Below, piece by piece: positions 51,367-59,254 of a stretch of DNA of 64,000 bases. The stretch's first letter is position 1, and every line of letters starts with the position of its first letter. The notes beneath the pieces were generated by a model. It was given only the letters and a program-made list of their open reading frames with translations. It did no database searches and was not told where the DNA came from. This DNA comes from Gynuella sunshinyii YC6258 (lineage in GTDB: Bacteria; Pseudomonadota; Gammaproteobacteria; Pseudomonadales; Natronospirillaceae): the NCBI RefSeq assembly GCF_000940805.1, contig NZ_CP007142.1:5556593-5620592 (forward strand), in the 5' to 3' direction. The position numbers and the translations under genes are program-made.

Positions 51367-54300
51367 TTACGCGGTTTTGCGTCGTCGGGTAGCAATCAGG
51401 CCTGCGCATAGCAATAAACTCAGTAATCCAAAGCTACCGCCTTTGGGTTGATTGTCGCCATTGTTGTCTATGCTCGAATTGCTTTGCGTTGATTGGCTGT
51501 CGTCCAGCGGAAATGCGTCGTCGTCATCGCTGATGCCATCGTTATCGTCGTCGGTATCCGCGTCGTTACCAATGCCGTCGCCATCGGTATCGGTGCTTTC
51601 GCTCGCATCGAGTGGGAAGGCGTCTTCGCTGTCGTTTATGCCATCGTTGTCGTCATCACTGTCAGCGTTGTTGCCAATGCCGTCACCGTCGGTATCGACC
51701 GATTCGGCAGCATTGAACGGCAGGGCATCGTTCAGATCGAGCACCCCGTCGTTGTCGTCATCGTTATCGCTGGTGTCCGGAATCAGGTCGCCATCGAAGT
51801 CAGTAGGAATGCTGCTGTTATCGAGCGGGTCGGAACCTTCGCTCTGTTCAATACTGTCGCTGTAGCCGTCACCGTCGTCGTCACTATCGGTGTTGTTGCC
51901 GAGGCCATCGCCATCGGTATCGACCGATTCGGCGGCATTGAACGGGAACGCATCATTGGTATCGAGCACACCGTCGTTGTCGTCATCGTTATCGCTGGTG
52001 TCCGGAATCAGGTCGCCATCGAAGTCAGTAGGAATGCTGCTGTTATCGAGCGGGTCGGAACCTTCAGTGCTTTCGATGTTGTCGCTGTAGCCGTCACCGT
52101 CGTCATCGCTGTCGGTGTTGTTGCCGAGGCCATCGCCGTCGGTATCGACCGACTCGGCAGCATTGAACGGCAGGGCATCGTTCAGATCGAGCACCCCGTC
52201 GTTGTCGTCATCGTTATCGCTGGTGTCCGGAATCAGGTCGCCATCGAAGTCAGTAGGAATGCTGCTGTTATCGAGCGGGTCGGAACCTTCAGTGCTTTCG
52301 ATGTTGTCGCTGTAGCCGTCACCGTCGTCGTCACTATCGGCGTTGTTGCCGAGGCCGTCGTTGTCGCTGTCAAACGTTTCACTGGCGTCGAACGGGAATG
52401 CGTCGGCGAGGTCGTTGACGCCGTCGTTGTCATCGTCGACGTCGGTGCTGTCCGGAATGAAATCGCCATCGAAATCAGCAGGAGTGCTGTTCGCATCGAG
52501 CGGGTCGGTGCCTTCGTTAGTTTCAACGGAATCGCTGTAACCGTCGTTGTCGTCATCGGTATCCGCGTTGTTGCCAATTAAGTCACCGTCGGTATCGAGC
52601 CATTCCGATGCATTCAACGGGAAGGCATCCACGTCGTCGTTTACGCCGTCGTTGTCGTCATCAACGTCGGTTGAGTTCGGAATCAGATCGCCATCGAAGT
52701 CGGTAGGAATGCTGCCGTCGTCGAGCGGGTCGGAACCTTCGCTTTGTTCAACCGTGTCACTGTAACCGTCGCCGTCGTCATCGGTATCGGTGTTGTTGCC
52801 GATGTTATCGCCGTCGGTGTCGAGCCATTCGGTGTCGTCATTAATGAACGCATCGCTGTTGTCGCCATATCCGTCGCCATCCGTGTCGGTGGTCTCTAAA
52901 GCGTTATCAGGGAAGTCATCGTTTACGTCGGGCGTGCCGTCGCTGTCGAAGTCGCCATAAAAATCGTATTCAATCGCGCCGATGTCAACTTGCGGGTAAA
53001 TCGGGCCACCCAGTTCTTCTGGGTTATCGGGGTTGTACTCGCCCATTAATCGATCATTGCCCACTAAATCTTTTAACACGGAATCCAGTTCGCCGGTGAT
53101 GCCAGCCTCGATGTTGGCGCTGCCGGGTATCGGTCGGTAATCACCGTTATCCGGGTCTGCGAGGGCGACAAAGCCCGTGGAGGTGATGCCACATTCACTG
53201 CCTTCGACCCAGCTGGCGTTTCGCTGATCCCAGGTATCCACCTGACACACTGTCGAGCCATTCGGGCCGATTAACAACAGACTGTTCAGCAACTGCGCTT
53301 TGCCACTTCCTTCGATGGTCAGCGCACCGCCTTCACTGTTGTAAATAGTGGATGAAAACACATTCAATTGTCCGTCCTTGGTGAGCAGTGCGGCGTTTGC
53401 ACCGGTCACGTTGGCGATCATGCTGTTGTCGATATAGGCCTTATAGTCATTGCCGCCGATAGCCGGTGCGGTACTGTTGTCTATCAGGGTGCGGTCAAGG
53501 TTCAGGTACGAGGCAGATACCATGTTAATAGCACCGGCGGTGTCGTCGTTATCGCTTGCGCCATTGATCAATTTCAGGCCGATCAGATTCGGGAACTGCG
53601 TACCGGCCAGGCCGTCTGCAATAGCGACATCGAACAGGCGGTGCTGGTTCTGACCGTTGATGATCACTTCACGGTTACCGTCGATGGCCATGCCCTTGCC
53701 GATGATCAGCGGACTGTCCAGTGTAATGGTCATCGGGCCGTTAAAGGTGATGGTGTTAAGGTCACCGGCCGGGTCGCTGGCGCACAGGTCGGTTAAGGCC
53801 TGGCGCAAGGTGCCCGGGCCGCTGTCGGCGTTGCTGGTCACGGTGATGGCATCGGCGGTACAGGCGCTGTATGGGTCATCATCGTAACGCCAAGTGTAAA
53901 GTACCACGTCGGTGTCGCTCACGCTGGTCTGTAAACCGGACTGGCCTTCGACCTGATAATAAAAATCGAGCACGCCGTCGTTATCGCGGTCGGCGTCATC
54001 AATATCGGCAATGCCGTCGTCGTCAAAATCGGGCAGGTCGCCATAAACCGTCGGGCGCGGGTCATCGCCATCGAGTGTGCCATCGCCATCGCTGTCGGTG
54101 ACCAGCGGATCGGAACCGGCGGTGGCTTCGTCGGCATCGCTGAGGCCATCGTTGTCGTCATCGGTATCGGCGTTGTTGCCGATGCCGTCATGGTCGCTGT
54201 CGAGCCATTCCGTGCGGTCGTACGGGAATGCATCTTCCCAGTCTTCACGCAGATCACCGTCATCGTCGCGATCCCATTCGTCCGGAATGCCATCGGTATC

Positions 54301-56820
54301 GAAATCGGCTTGCAAAACGACGCTGGCTGAACAGGCGCGCGGTCCTTGGTCACCATTCAACGACCTCGGAGTGACACAGAAACGCAGTTCGGTGCCGCCG
54401 GGAAGGCTGTCGTACAAACCTTCTTCGTTGGCGGTTGCACCCGTCAGGTCGGTCCACTGGCCGTTGTTGCGCGTTTGCCACTGATACAGGCTGTGACTTT
54501 CCAGCTCATAGGTGCCGGTATCGGCGGCGAGGTAGGTGTAATAACCAATGACGGCATGGCCGGCCACCGGCGTGTCGATACCCGGTTCCGGTTTGATAAT
54601 CACATCCACCGCGGTTGGCAGCAGGCCGGCTTTAAACCATTCGCCACAACGTTCTATGTCCAGATAGGTCATGCACATCGTGACGTACTGGTGACCGTCA
54701 TCGACCGTGACCTGGTAACCAAGCACGTCGGTAGCGATGGTCGTGGCAGTGTCTATATTTTTAGAATCGGACCGAACCCAGCGAACGTTGCTGACGTTGA
54801 GCCCCCACGGCACATTGGCAAACAGGTAGTCGCCGGTGCGTAACTGTTGTGTCACCTTGTCGACCATCGGCACAACGTACAGTTGTGCGTTCTCCTTGGC
54901 CCACCAACGGGCGTTATAGTCCTGATAGCTTTCACCACTTTGACGGCTGATGTTGCGCGGCGGAACGGCGAAGGCTATAAATGACCGGCTGGTGGTTTTC
55001 CATTCGCCGGTATCGATCAGGCCGCCAGTAGGACCATCACAGGTGCCGCAATAATACTCAGTACCCGAAGCGTTCAAAATAGTGGTGTGCAATTGCCATG
55101 GTTGGGCACCGGTAGCGAACTTATTCAAAAAATCCCAGGCGTCGTTATGAAATAAATGACGACCCGTCCATTCACGGGAAGGCGGCAAAGAATCGCGGTA
55201 TAAATAGTTGGCTGCTTCTGCGGCGGCTGAGGCGGGTGGTGTGACAAATTCCATGATATCCACATAACTGCGCTGGAGCTCGTCGCGACTGGAGAACAAA
55301 TCCTGTTCGAGATTGGTTGTCGGATGTTCACCCCAGTGTGACTGGTGCTGCGGCATCCAGTTGTCGTATTTAGTCGAACCTTCCCACTGGATTTCGCTGC
55401 CGGAAATGATTCCAGCGCCGGGTTCGTAGTCGGTACAAGCGCCATTAAAACCATTATCGGTGCAGGTGTTGTAGTGGTAGTTGGCAAACCAATGCCAGTG
55501 GGAATCGCCGTAGAACCAGTCCTCATCCCAGCCACGATCGGCGACAAAGTTAAAATGCAATTGCGCTAAGGTACCTTCGACGGCGGCACCGCTGCTGTCC
55601 ACCGTTGGGGCCAGCAAGTCGGCTTCCACCAGTTGATCCCAATCCCAGTTTTCGTGTTCGGAATAAAAGGTACGTTGCATCACCAGCGGGTCGAGGTTGG
55701 CATCCAGGTAAGGCAACCGAGGCGTAACAAAAGTGCCACGGCTGAACATGTCGACCGGCATGGAAAGGTAATCACAGTAATTCTGAATGTCATCGTCTTC
55801 GGCGCAGGCCACTTTGTTCATCAAGGGCGAAGCGGCGGCACTGTGCGGGAAATTTTCAAAGTGGTCGGAAGGTACCGTCAGGTAGCTGCCGCCGCGAATG
55901 TTGGTGTTGGTATCGTGCACGTAGAAAAAATCTTTACGCATATCGGTCATCGTACCCAACACCATAAAGCCTACACGGCCACCGTAGACGGTGGTTGGAT
56001 TGGCGTCTTCAACCGTTTGCTGTTGCATCAGGCGCAGCCCGATGCTGTCGAAATCGCCTTTTCCAGCGGTAACGGTCGCGCCCTGATACACCTCAATGGT
56101 GGTCAGCGGCCGGAAGCCAAAACTGTTTTTAAACAACATAGGGCGCTGCAACTGGGCGATGGTGATTGCATTGGTGAAGCTGGCGCCGAGTTCAATGGTT
56201 TGACCGGTAAAACCGGAGTCTTTGACTTCGGCGGTGGAAACTAACAACACGCGACCGTCTGCCAGCCGGTGCCAACCTTCTTCTGCCACCATGTAATGCA
56301 CTTTGGCGCCTTCCAGATCAGCGGTAACACCATCGGCGAGGCGAACATCAAACAGGAATTGATTGCCGGTGTTGATCGGTGCAGTAGGTACGATGCTGAC
56401 GCCAGCGGTTAATGATGGGTCTTCAAGGGAAACAAACACCACCGGGCGGGCGAAGACACGGTCAGTCCAAAGATCTTCGATCACATTACCGGCACCGATG
56501 GTCAACGTACCGCTGACGGCCGGAATTCCCAATAAGGCAGGGTTACCATTAAAGACGATTGCCTGGCTGGAGACAGCAGACAACGTTGAACCATCGTCGG
56601 CGAGAAAGCGCCAGTCTCCACCATTTTCCGTCGCAAACCCGGGTTGAGTCGGATCAACGGCACCGATAAATACAAATGTGTCATCATCGTTAGCGGTGAA
56701 AGCCGTTTGTGCATTGCTGTACAGCGCCAAACCATTTACGCCCTGAACGGTGGCAGCCTGAGCCAGACCAGCGGTGAGCGCAGAGACCATCAGCAAATGA
56801 ATAACCTGGCGAATCATCAA
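51367..56820 (-). CDS. Giant thrombospondin-type-3 protein with GlyGly-CTERM tail, 1817 aa
   Basis: Signal peptide MMIRQVIHLLMVSALTAGLAQA. The ~800-residue N-terminal region and the SGPGTLRQALTDLC block are paralogous to the 2320-residue protein; the Calx-beta domain is missing. About 500 residues of DxDxDGxxD TSP3 repeats follow, in 75-residue super-repeats. The C-terminus PKGGSFGLLSLLLCAGLIATRRRKTA is a textbook GlyGly-CTERM signal (Gly-Gly, hydrophobic helix, Arg cluster), implying type II secretion and processing by a rhombosortase; neither is in this window. Likely released or surface-attached Ca-binding protein, such as an adhesin or matrix component. It is the upstream member of a tandem duplication. 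Confidence 0.87.
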   Translation of the reverse strand: MMIRQVIHLLMVSALTAGLAQAATVQGVNGLALYSNAQTAFTANDDDTFVFIGAVDPTQPGFATENGGDWRFLADDGSTLSAVSSQAIVFNGNPALLGIPAVSGTLTIGAGNVIEDLWTDRVFARPVVFVSLEDPSLTAGVSIVPTAPINTGNQFLFDVRLADGVTADLEGAKVHYMVAEEGWHRLADGRVLLVSTAEVKDSGFTGQTIELGASFTNAITIAQLQRPMLFKNSFGFRPLTTIEVYQGATVTAGKGDFDSIGLRLMQQQTVEDANPTTVYGGRVGFMVLGTMTDMRKDFFYVHDTNTNIRGGSYLTVPSDHFENFPHSAAASPLMNKVACAEDDDIQNYCDYLSMPVDMFSRGTFVTPRLPYLDANLDPLVMQRTFYSEHENWDWDQLVEADLLAPTVDSSGAAVEGTLAQLHFNFVADRGWDEDWFYGDSHWHWFANYHYNTCTDNGFNGACTDYEPGAGIISGSEIQWEGSTKYDNWMPQHQSHWGEHPTTNLEQDLFSSRDELQRSYVDIMEFVTPPASAAAEAANYLYRDSLPPSREWTGRHLFHNDAWDFLNKFATGAQPWQLHTTILNASGTEYYCGTCDGPTGGLIDTGEWKTTSRSFIAFAVPPRNISRQSGESYQDYNARWWAKENAQLYVVPMVDKVTQQLRTGDYLFANVPWGLNVSNVRWVRSDSKNIDTATTIATDVLGYQVTVDDGHQYVTMCMTYLDIERCGEWFKAGLLPTAVDVIIKPEPGIDTPVAGHAVIGYYTYLAADTGTYELESHSLYQWQTRNNGQWTDLTGATANEEGLYDSLPGGTELRFCVTPRSLNGDQGPRACSASVVLQADFDTDGIPDEWDRDDDGDLREDWEDAFPYDRTEWLDSDHDGIGNNADTDDDNDGLSDADEATAGSDPLVTDSDGDGTLDGDDPRPTVYGDLPDFDDDGIADIDDADRDNDGVLDFYYQVEGQSGLQTSVSDTDVVLYTWRYDDDPYSACTADAITVTSNADSGPGTLRQALTDLCASDPAGDLNTITFNGPMTITLDSPLIIGKGMAIDGNREVIINGQNQHRLFDVAIADGLAGTQFPNLIGLKLINGASDNDDTAGAINMVSASYLNLDRTLIDNSTAPAIGGNDYKAYIDNSMIANVTGANAALLTKDGQLNVFSSTIYNSEGGALTIEGSGKAQLLNSLLLIGPNGSTVCQVDTWDQRNASWVEGSECGITSTGFVALADPDNGDYRPIPGSANIEAGITGELDSVLKDLVGNDRLMGEYNPDNPEELGGPIYPQVDIGAIEYDFYGDFDSDGTPDVNDDFPDNALETTDTDGDGYGDNSDAFINDDTEWLDTDGDNIGNNTDTDDDGDGYSDTVEQSEGSDPLDDGSIPTDFDGDLIPNSTDVDDDNDGVNDDVDAFPLNASEWLDTDGDLIGNNADTDDDNDGYSDSVETNEGTDPLDANSTPADFDGDFIPDSTDVDDDNDGVNDLADAFPFDASETFDSDNDGLGNNADSDDDGDGYSDNIESTEGSDPLDNSSIPTDFDGDLIPDTSDNDDDNDGVLDLNDALPFNAAESVDTDGDGLGNNTDSDDDGDGYSDNIESTEGSDPLDNSSIPTDFDGDLIPDTSDNDDDNDGVLDTNDAFPFNAAESVDTDGDGLGNNTDSDDDGDGYSDSIEQSEGSDPLDNSSIPTDFDGDLIPDTSDNDDDNDGVLDLNDALPFNAAESVDTDGDGIGNNADSDDDNDGINDSEDAFPLDASESTDTDGDGIGNDADTDDDNDGISDDDDAFPLDDSQSTQSNSSIDNNGDNQPKGGSFGLLSLLLCAGLIATRRRKTA
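51680..52350 (-). repeat. 225-bp tandem repeats in the 1817-residue protein
   Basis: GACCGATTCGGCAGCATTGA and close variants recur at about 51698, 51923 and 52148, a 225-bp period. The same period occurs in the paralogue, but the unit sequences differ, so the expansions are independent or have been homogenised separately. Confidence 0.8.
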
Positions 56821-56864
56821 ATCAATCCTGTGTCAGTTTTTCCTGCTATCGATTAAAAACACAG

Positions 56865-56887
56865 AATATGCAGAGAATATGCAGAAC
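56865..56887 (-). promoter_or_regulatory. OmpR-type box, copy 3
   Basis: Minus-strand GTTCTGCATATTCTCTGCAT, then ATT, in which the two 11-bp halves TTCTGCATATT and CTCTGCATATT differ only at the first base. Ends 45 bp before the 1817-residue start. Confidence 0.75.
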
Positions 56888-57273
56888 AGGATTAAGACAG
56901 TGACCGGGTTTGTGATGATTGTTTTCTGTTGGATTGCAGTTTTTTTATCTGCCACTCATTAGCAAACTGGCGTTTGAGCGCTTGTACCGATCAAGCAGCT
57001 GTGATGAACACATCGTATTCATTATTTCTGTCCCAGTCGTAATTGAACCCCTCCGGACAAGTTGCTTTTGCAAGCAAGGTAACTATAATCCCCGCAAACC
57101 AAATTTGAGATCACCATGTTTTTATTACGTTCGAAGCACAGCAGCGCGAATATCCGGACACTCGGGATGACCTGTCATACACAGGAAAATCACCCGTGTA
57201 TCCCGCTCGCCTGCTAGTCGAACAAACTGGTGGGCATTTTGCCTTCCAGTTGTTGGTTTAAGTTTCTCAGACA

Positions 57274-57313
57274 CACAAAACCCGGAAGGCTCTTCACCTT
57301 TCGGGTTTTTTTT
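57274..57313 (+). terminator. Rho-independent terminator
   Basis: AAAACCCGGAAGG, a loop CTCTTCA, CCTTTCGGGTTTTTTTT: a strong stem with eight Ts. No upstream gene is recognised; it may end a small RNA or a lost gene. Confidence 0.75.
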
Positions 57314-57455
57314 CGCCCGAAATTTGTGAACAAACCGGTTCGGGTTGCCATAGCTTTACTGATTAAAGGTTTAAAAACTGTTTTTCAGAGCATCCAAACC
57401 ATTCGATTTCAATAGATACAAGAGGATATCACTATTAAATTCAGCAGAGGCTCAG

Positions 57456-57596
57456 GGAACCTCTGAAAAACGAACTATTTTTGCGCAGGACATTGTCAGC
57501 CCCAGTCTCACATCCTCATTTACTCCAGTAAACTGCGGTGTTGCGAGTGGTGCTTCCTCGCCTGCATCAAAACTATTCCTATTTTTCAGAGGCCCC
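57456..57596 (+). mobile_element. 141-bp MITE, copy B
   Basis: Inverse orientation of copy A with about 96 percent identity over the same length. Flanks TCAG and TTAG are near-matching 4-bp target sequences. Confidence 0.85.
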
Positions 57597-57854
57597 TTAG
57601 ATTAATTTTTTATAGATGAATAATGCTATTTGACCGGTAGGGAAATTTTGAGATTTGATCAATTTTTCTCCGATAACCCACGTCTGAAATATTGCAAAAA
57701 AGAGCGATAGAGTTTGATCCATCTGAGCAAAATGGATCGTTTTCCATCCTATATAACCAAAGGCTATTTCGCTGAAAAATAACCCAAACACAATACTTGC
57801 ACACACCCAAAACCAATCGTATTGTTTAAAAAGATTCACAACACAACGAAACAA
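57597..57854 (-). CDS. Small membrane protein, possibly cut at its 3' end by MITE B
   Basis: 85 residues: MFRCVVNLFKQYDWFWVCASIVFGLFFSEIAFGYIGW holds one clear membrane segment and LSLFFAIFQTWVIG a second. The TAA stop lies in the TTAG flank of the MITE, so the original C-terminus may have been longer. No recognised family. Confidence 0.5.
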   Translation of the reverse strand: MFRCVVNLFKQYDWFWVCASIVFGLFFSEIAFGYIGWKTIHFAQMDQTLSLFFAIFQTWVIGEKLIKSQNFPTGQIALFIYKKLI

Positions 57855-58252
57855 AATTTTTAACCTATAACCAATGAGTTGCTTTATGAAAAACCATGTA
57901 ACACATACCGCCGTTCCGGCTAACTGCCATAAAACGGCAAATAAGAGACAACCGCTGAACAGGGAAAATCTCTTATGTTTACCATGTAGTCATCATAACA
58001 ACTTAATTTAATCAGCTTTTCTGACTGGAAGGCTGATGCCTTCCGGTTCTCTTCCCAAGACCCCGGTTGGCAACAATCGGGGTTTTTTATTACCCCGAAA
58101 AAAGTCATTACCGTAAGAAATATTTTTGGGCGTGCAGGCGAGAATGGAGCACCACTACCTAAAACGATTGTGTAGAGGTAGCCGGGTAATACCGGAAGCA
58201 ATTGAAATATTCTGTCATGCATGGTTGAGGATGCAGGCTCGATGCTCTACTG
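57855..58252. other. Gene-free region with a terminator
   Basis: Only the terminator at 58058-58090 is visible. The 100-codon minus frame across it has no support. Confidence 0.45.
58058..58090 (+). terminator. Rho-independent terminator
   Basis: GACCCCGGTTGGCAACAATCGGGG followed by TTTTTTATT. No upstream gene is recognised. Confidence 0.72.
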
Positions 58253-58350
58253 CGGGTGTCAGCTGGCGCGCGTTATCCAAATGACCGAGTGGCTGGGAGT
58301 AATGCCTCAGTTATTGCTTTACGCGGGTTCGAATCCCGCCACGTCCACCA
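58253..58350 (+). tRNA. tRNA-like remnant with T-arm and CCA, identity unclear
   Basis: GCGGGTTCGAATCCCGC is a perfect T-arm, followed by CACGTCC, A and CCA. A fully matching 5' acceptor strand (GGACGTG) is absent; GGGTGTC at 58253 pairs over six of seven positions if wobbles are allowed, giving a 98-nt molecule. No standard anticodon loop is found. Probably a degenerate or rearranged tRNA. Confidence 0.4.
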
Positions 58351-58390
58351 GTTTGATTTGCCCGGGTTCAGGCCTGTGCCAATAGAAAAT

Positions 58391-58465
58391 GTACGAGTGG
58401 CAGAATGATGATGCGCGGAGCTGCAACCTCCGTTTATGCCGGTTTGAATCCGGCCTCGTACTCCA
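58391..58465 (+). tRNA. tRNA-Cys (GCA)
   Basis: Acceptor GTACGAG pairs with CTCGTAC, discriminator U and encoded CCA (63-65 of 584xx). Anticodon stem CGGAG/CTCCG with loop CTGCAAC gives GCA. The T-arm is GCCGG TTTGAAT CCGGC. The discriminator U73 is the cysteine identity base. Confidence 0.9.
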
Positions 58466-58561
58466 GACCACTTACAAGCCTGGTCCATATTTCAGCCAGA
58501 CAGGTGAACAATAAACGAACATGAAAGAAATAATGAAGAGTCAGCATCAGTAACTGTTTAT

Positions 58562-58639
58562 CTGGGTGTAGCTCAGTTTGCGCAGAGTACCGGATTTGGA
58601 CACCGGAGGCCGCAGGTTCGAATCCTGCCACCCAGACCA
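58562..58639 (+). tRNA. tRNA-Pro (TGG)
   Basis: Acceptor CTGGGTG / CACCCAG plus A and CCA. Anticodon stem CCGGA/ACCGG has one A-A mismatch next to the loop TTTGGAC, giving TGG. T-arm GCAGG TTCGAAT CCTGC. The C1-G72 pair is usual for bacterial tRNA-Pro; the mismatch makes it slightly atypical. Confidence 0.78.
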
Positions 58640-58669
58640 ATTAACCAGGCAATAACGCCGACCGATTAT

Positions 58670-58746
58670 GGTGACTGTAGCATAGTGGTTAATGCTCCTG
58701 ATTGTGAGTCAGGCAGACGAGAGTTCGAATCTCTTCAGTCACCCCA
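58670..58746 (+). tRNA. tRNA-His (GTG)
   Basis: Acceptor GTGACTG / CAGTCAC with an extra G at -1 facing discriminator C73, both histidine identity elements. Anticodon stem CTGAT...GTCAG with loop TGTGA centre gives GTG. CCA is encoded. Confidence 0.9.
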
Positions 58747-58773
58747 AATATGTTTAGCAAGGAGAGATCTACG

Positions 58774-59079
58774 ATGCGGGTTGCCATTACCAGACGCGGA
58801 AATTATCACGCCGATGTTTATTGTGAGGATACCCATTCCGCCAAAAGAGTACTGAAAGAAAACAGCATATCTGTTTTAGCAATTGATTTTTACCTGAATG
58901 GTCGTGGGGACGGTAAAAGCATTCTCGAATGGGCCAGAACCAAGGCACTGCTGCCACAGTTTGTGGTGATAACTGAAACTGATCGCAGCAAGCGGGCATT
59001 ACTGACTGCGGAGTTAAGCAAAGCGGGTTATGCCTCAAGCGACAATACTAATTTTATCAGAACAAAATGTCAGGCCTGA
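58774..59079 (+). CDS. Receiver-like (cyclic-phosphate processing receiver) domain protein
   Basis: 101 residues from the ATG at 58774, with AGGAGA eight bases upstream. VLAIDFYLNGRGDGKSILEWARTK (about 35-58) followed by FVVITETDRSKRALLTAELSKAGY resembles the small PF20274 receiver-like domain: LDxxLxxxxxG...W at the active-site strand, then HS/T-x-N/D. No output domain. It starts 27 bp after tRNA-His and may be read through from the tRNA promoter. Role unknown; RNA-end processing has been proposed for the family name. Confidence 0.6.
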   Translation: MRVAITRRGNYHADVYCEDTHSAKRVLKENSISVLAIDFYLNGRGDGKSILEWARTKALLPQFVVITETDRSKRALLTAELSKAGYASSDNTNFIRTKCQA

Positions 59080-59212
59080 TTTTTAACAATCAACGGTTCT
59101 CAAGTTGTCACCTGAGAGCGTTTGAAATCAGCAGACTTTGTTTCAGAACGAATGCAGCACGGATGCTGCATTCAAAAAGACAGGGATGTGCGTACTGCAC
59201 TATAAACGTTTA

Positions 59213-59243
59213 TCAACCCGGCCACTGTCAGCCGGGTTGATGA
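59213..59243 (-). terminator. Terminator of the DUF2135/TPR gene
   Basis: CATCAACCCGGCTGACAGTG, then GCCGGGTTGATAAACG on the minus strand: a 9-10-bp stem just after the stop codon. The T-run is short. Confidence 0.6.
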
Positions 59244-59254
59244 TGCCCACAGAG

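Larger units (their letters stand above)
56821..57455. other. Intergenic region with OmpR-type box and a terminator
   Basis: Apart from the box at 56865 and the terminator at 57274 no gene is convincing. A frame on the plus strand (to about 57170) has no ribosome site or homology. Confidence 0.5.

Noticed and set aside
44237-56820. Long open frames antisense and in other frames of the TSP3 genes
   Set aside because: They mirror the biased DxDxDG codon pattern; the protein sequences are low-complexity and lack start signals.
57274-57313. Terminator taken as evidence of a small RNA gene upstream
   Set aside because: No promoter or conserved structure could be identified between 56890 and 57270 by eye; kept only as a terminator.
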